NCBI GenBank assembly: GCA_902464345.1
Contig: CABQJA010000131.1
Coordinates: 1-6,533, forward strand
DNA length: 6,533 nt
Direction of reading: 5' to 3'
Source of the DNA: an uncultured Clostridium sp.
GTDB lineage: Bacteria > Bacillota > Clostridia > Lachnospirales > Lachnospiraceae
The position numbers were made by a program, and so were the translations under genes. This document shows positions 5,457 to 6,533 of this stretch, one piece after another. The notes below the pieces were generated by a model that was given only the letters and a program-made list of their open reading frames with translations, was not told the origin of the DNA and made no database searches. Position 1 is the first letter of the stretch; the number at the start of each line of letters is the position of its first letter.

Positions 5457-6032
5457 TTATGTATTTAACGTAATATTGGCCTCTTCAATGGCCTGCTGTT
5501 CAAAATCCGCAATCTTATCCGGTGTGATCAGCGGCAGATCATCCGTTGACTTCACTCCGAAGCCCCGCAGGAAGTCCTCGGTCGTACCGAACAGGATTGG
5601 TCGTCCCAGTGCATCCAGACGTCCGACCTCCTCGATCAGATTATACTCTACCAGCTTATTGATGGCATGCACACAGGATACCCCGCGGATTGCCTCAATC
5701 TCCGCACGCGTAATCGGCTGCTTATAAGCAATGATCGATAATGTCTCCAGCTGCACATCTGTCAGTGCATGCTTTTGCGGCAGATTGACGATCTTGGATA
5801 ACACCTCATAGTATTCATTTCTGGTACACATCTGAAATGAATCATCCAGCTCTATGATCCGGATTCCCCGTTCTTCCTGATCATATTCATCCATCAGATG
5901 ATGAAGCAGCTTTCTGGTCGTATCCGTATCATGTTCGATTGCCGCTGCGATCTGGCTGACTGTAACCGCTTTTCCCATAGCGAACAGTATCGCTTCGATC
6001 GCCGATTCCAACTTCTTTATCTCCTGTTCCAT
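5457..6032 (-). CDS. scpB: Segregation and condensation protein ScpB
   Basis: Seen: 191 residues with the ScpB signatures: AIEAILFAMG at 11-20 in the first winged helix, LETLSIIAYKQPITRAEIEAI at about 95-115, IRGV at 115-118, GRPILFGTT at 143-151 and FLRGFG at 154-159. Its length is typical for Firmicutes (about 190-200). ATG 6032 is preceded by AGGAGA (6039-6044), which overlaps the scpA TAG stop, so the two genes are probably translationally coupled. Known: dimeric ScpB binds ScpA and bridges the SMC heads, forming the condensin-like complex that organises and segregates the chromosome. A strong terminator follows 22 nt downstream, so scpB is likely the last gene fully transcribed from the scpAB promoter, which lies outside the window. 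Confidence 0.97.
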   Translation of the reverse strand: MEQEIKKLESAIEAILFAMGKAVTVSQIAAAIEHDTDTTRKLLHHLMDEYDQEERGIRIIELDDSFQMCTRNEYYEVLSKIVNLPQKHALTDVQLETLSIIAYKQPITRAEIEAIRGVSCVHAINKLVEYNLIEEVGRLDALGRPILFGTTEDFLRGFGVKSTDDLPLITPDKIADFEQQAIEEANITLNT

Positions 6033-6042
6033 ATTCTATCTC

Positions 6043-6533
6043 CTATTCCAGTGAATCTATCATAATATCATCAAATAATCCGTCCTGCCGCACCGTGATC
6101 GCACCAACCTTCATCAGCTCAAGAATCGCCATAAAGGTTACGATTACATTGATCTTTGACGCCTGTATTTCCAGCAGTGTCCGGAAACTGATCCCTTTTA
6201 ATCCCTTCACCTGATCCCGGATCGTATCCATCCGTTCTTCAATGCTGATTTCCTCCCGTTCGATGGTTCCGAACTTACTTCGGATCGGATCAATCTTTTC
6301 CACCTGCTTTTTCATGACCATCTGAAAAATCTCATTCAGACGATTTAAGGTCAGTCCGTCACATAACTCCACCGGATCGATTTCCTCCCGGTATTCAGCC
6401 ACCTCTTTCGGAATTGTCGGAGGTCTGTAGACACTTCCCGCAGCATCCAGTTCCATATCCTTAAGCTCTGTTGCCGCATACTTGTACATCTTATACTCCA
6501 GCAACCGACGCACCAGCTCTGCCCGCGGATCCT
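6043..6533 (-). CDS. scpA: Segregation and condensation protein ScpA, C-terminal part (cut by window edge)
   Basis: Seen: an open frame of 162 codons plus stop that enters from the right edge. It opens with DPRAELVRRLLEYKMYK, the conserved mid-protein ScpA motif, and ends with the C-terminal winged-helix segment (ILELMKVGAITVRQDGLFDDI). ScpA is usually about 250 residues, so roughly the first 90 are missing. The apparent GTG at 6513 is an internal Val, not a start, because the conserved motif continues upstream of it to the edge. Known: ScpA is the kleisin subunit. Its C-terminus binds the cap side of one SMC head and its middle binds ScpB. scpB starts 10 nt downstream. Confidence 0.96.
   Translation of the reverse strand, partial: DPRAELVRRLLEYKMYKYAATELKDMELDAAGSVYRPPTIPKEVAEYREEIDPVELCDGLTLNRLNEIFQMVMKKQVEKIDPIRSKFGTIEREEISIEERMDTIRDQVKGLKGISFRTLLEIQASKINVIVTFMAILELMKVGAITVRQDGLFDDIMIDSLE

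Noticed and set aside
6511..6513. GTG at 6513 as the scpA start.
   Set aside because: The frame continues upstream to the window edge with the conserved DPRAEL residues that precede it in ScpA proteins, so it is an internal Val.

Overview
The window reads as ordinary core chromosome of a low-to-moderate GC Firmicute, most likely a Lachnospiraceae-type clostridium. The evidence is the protein sequences (ScpA/ScpB, YlxR, YlxQ, a clostridial-type D,D-carboxypeptidase), the strong AGGAGG-type ribosome binding sites and the gene order. Every supportable gene lies on the minus strand, so transcription runs from the right edge to the left edge. The genus call is inference; no database was searched.

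Right part (about 6533-5387): the C-terminal part of scpA, which is cut by the window edge, and complete scpB. These are the kleisin and winged-helix subunits of the SMC condensin. A strong hairpin with a T-tract follows scpB and runs directly into the start codon of the next gene, a membrane-anchored penicillin-binding D,D-carboxypeptidase (5386-4040). scpAB next to a dac gene resembles the B. subtilis neighbourhood.

Middle (4040-2513): a short intergenic region with a good extended -10 promoter and a 9-bp inverted repeat. It is followed by a 476-residue protein built as a zinc ribbon, a Pro/Thr/Glu-rich linker, a Gln/Pro-rich repeat, membrane segments and an acidic extracytoplasmic domain. 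Its function is unknown.

Left part (2512-1): the classical translation/transcription operon rimP-nusA-ylxR(rnpM)-ylxQ(rplGA)-infB, with infB cut after 58 codons. A candidate sigma-A promoter sits just after the zinc-ribbon gene. It is followed by an 11-bp hairpin with an interrupted U-tract inside the presumed 5' leader, which fits the NusA-stimulated attenuation known for the B. subtilis nusA operon. The genes are tightly packed: ylxR and ylxQ overlap by 14 nt with GTG and TTG starts, and the infB ribosome binding site lies in the last codons of ylxQ.

I found no mobile element, CRISPR array, tRNA or rRNA, and no gene-free stretch above 300 bases. The best signals are regulatory: the nusA-operon leader, and the terminator that overlaps the dac ribosome binding site. 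I do not see a wholly new system here.
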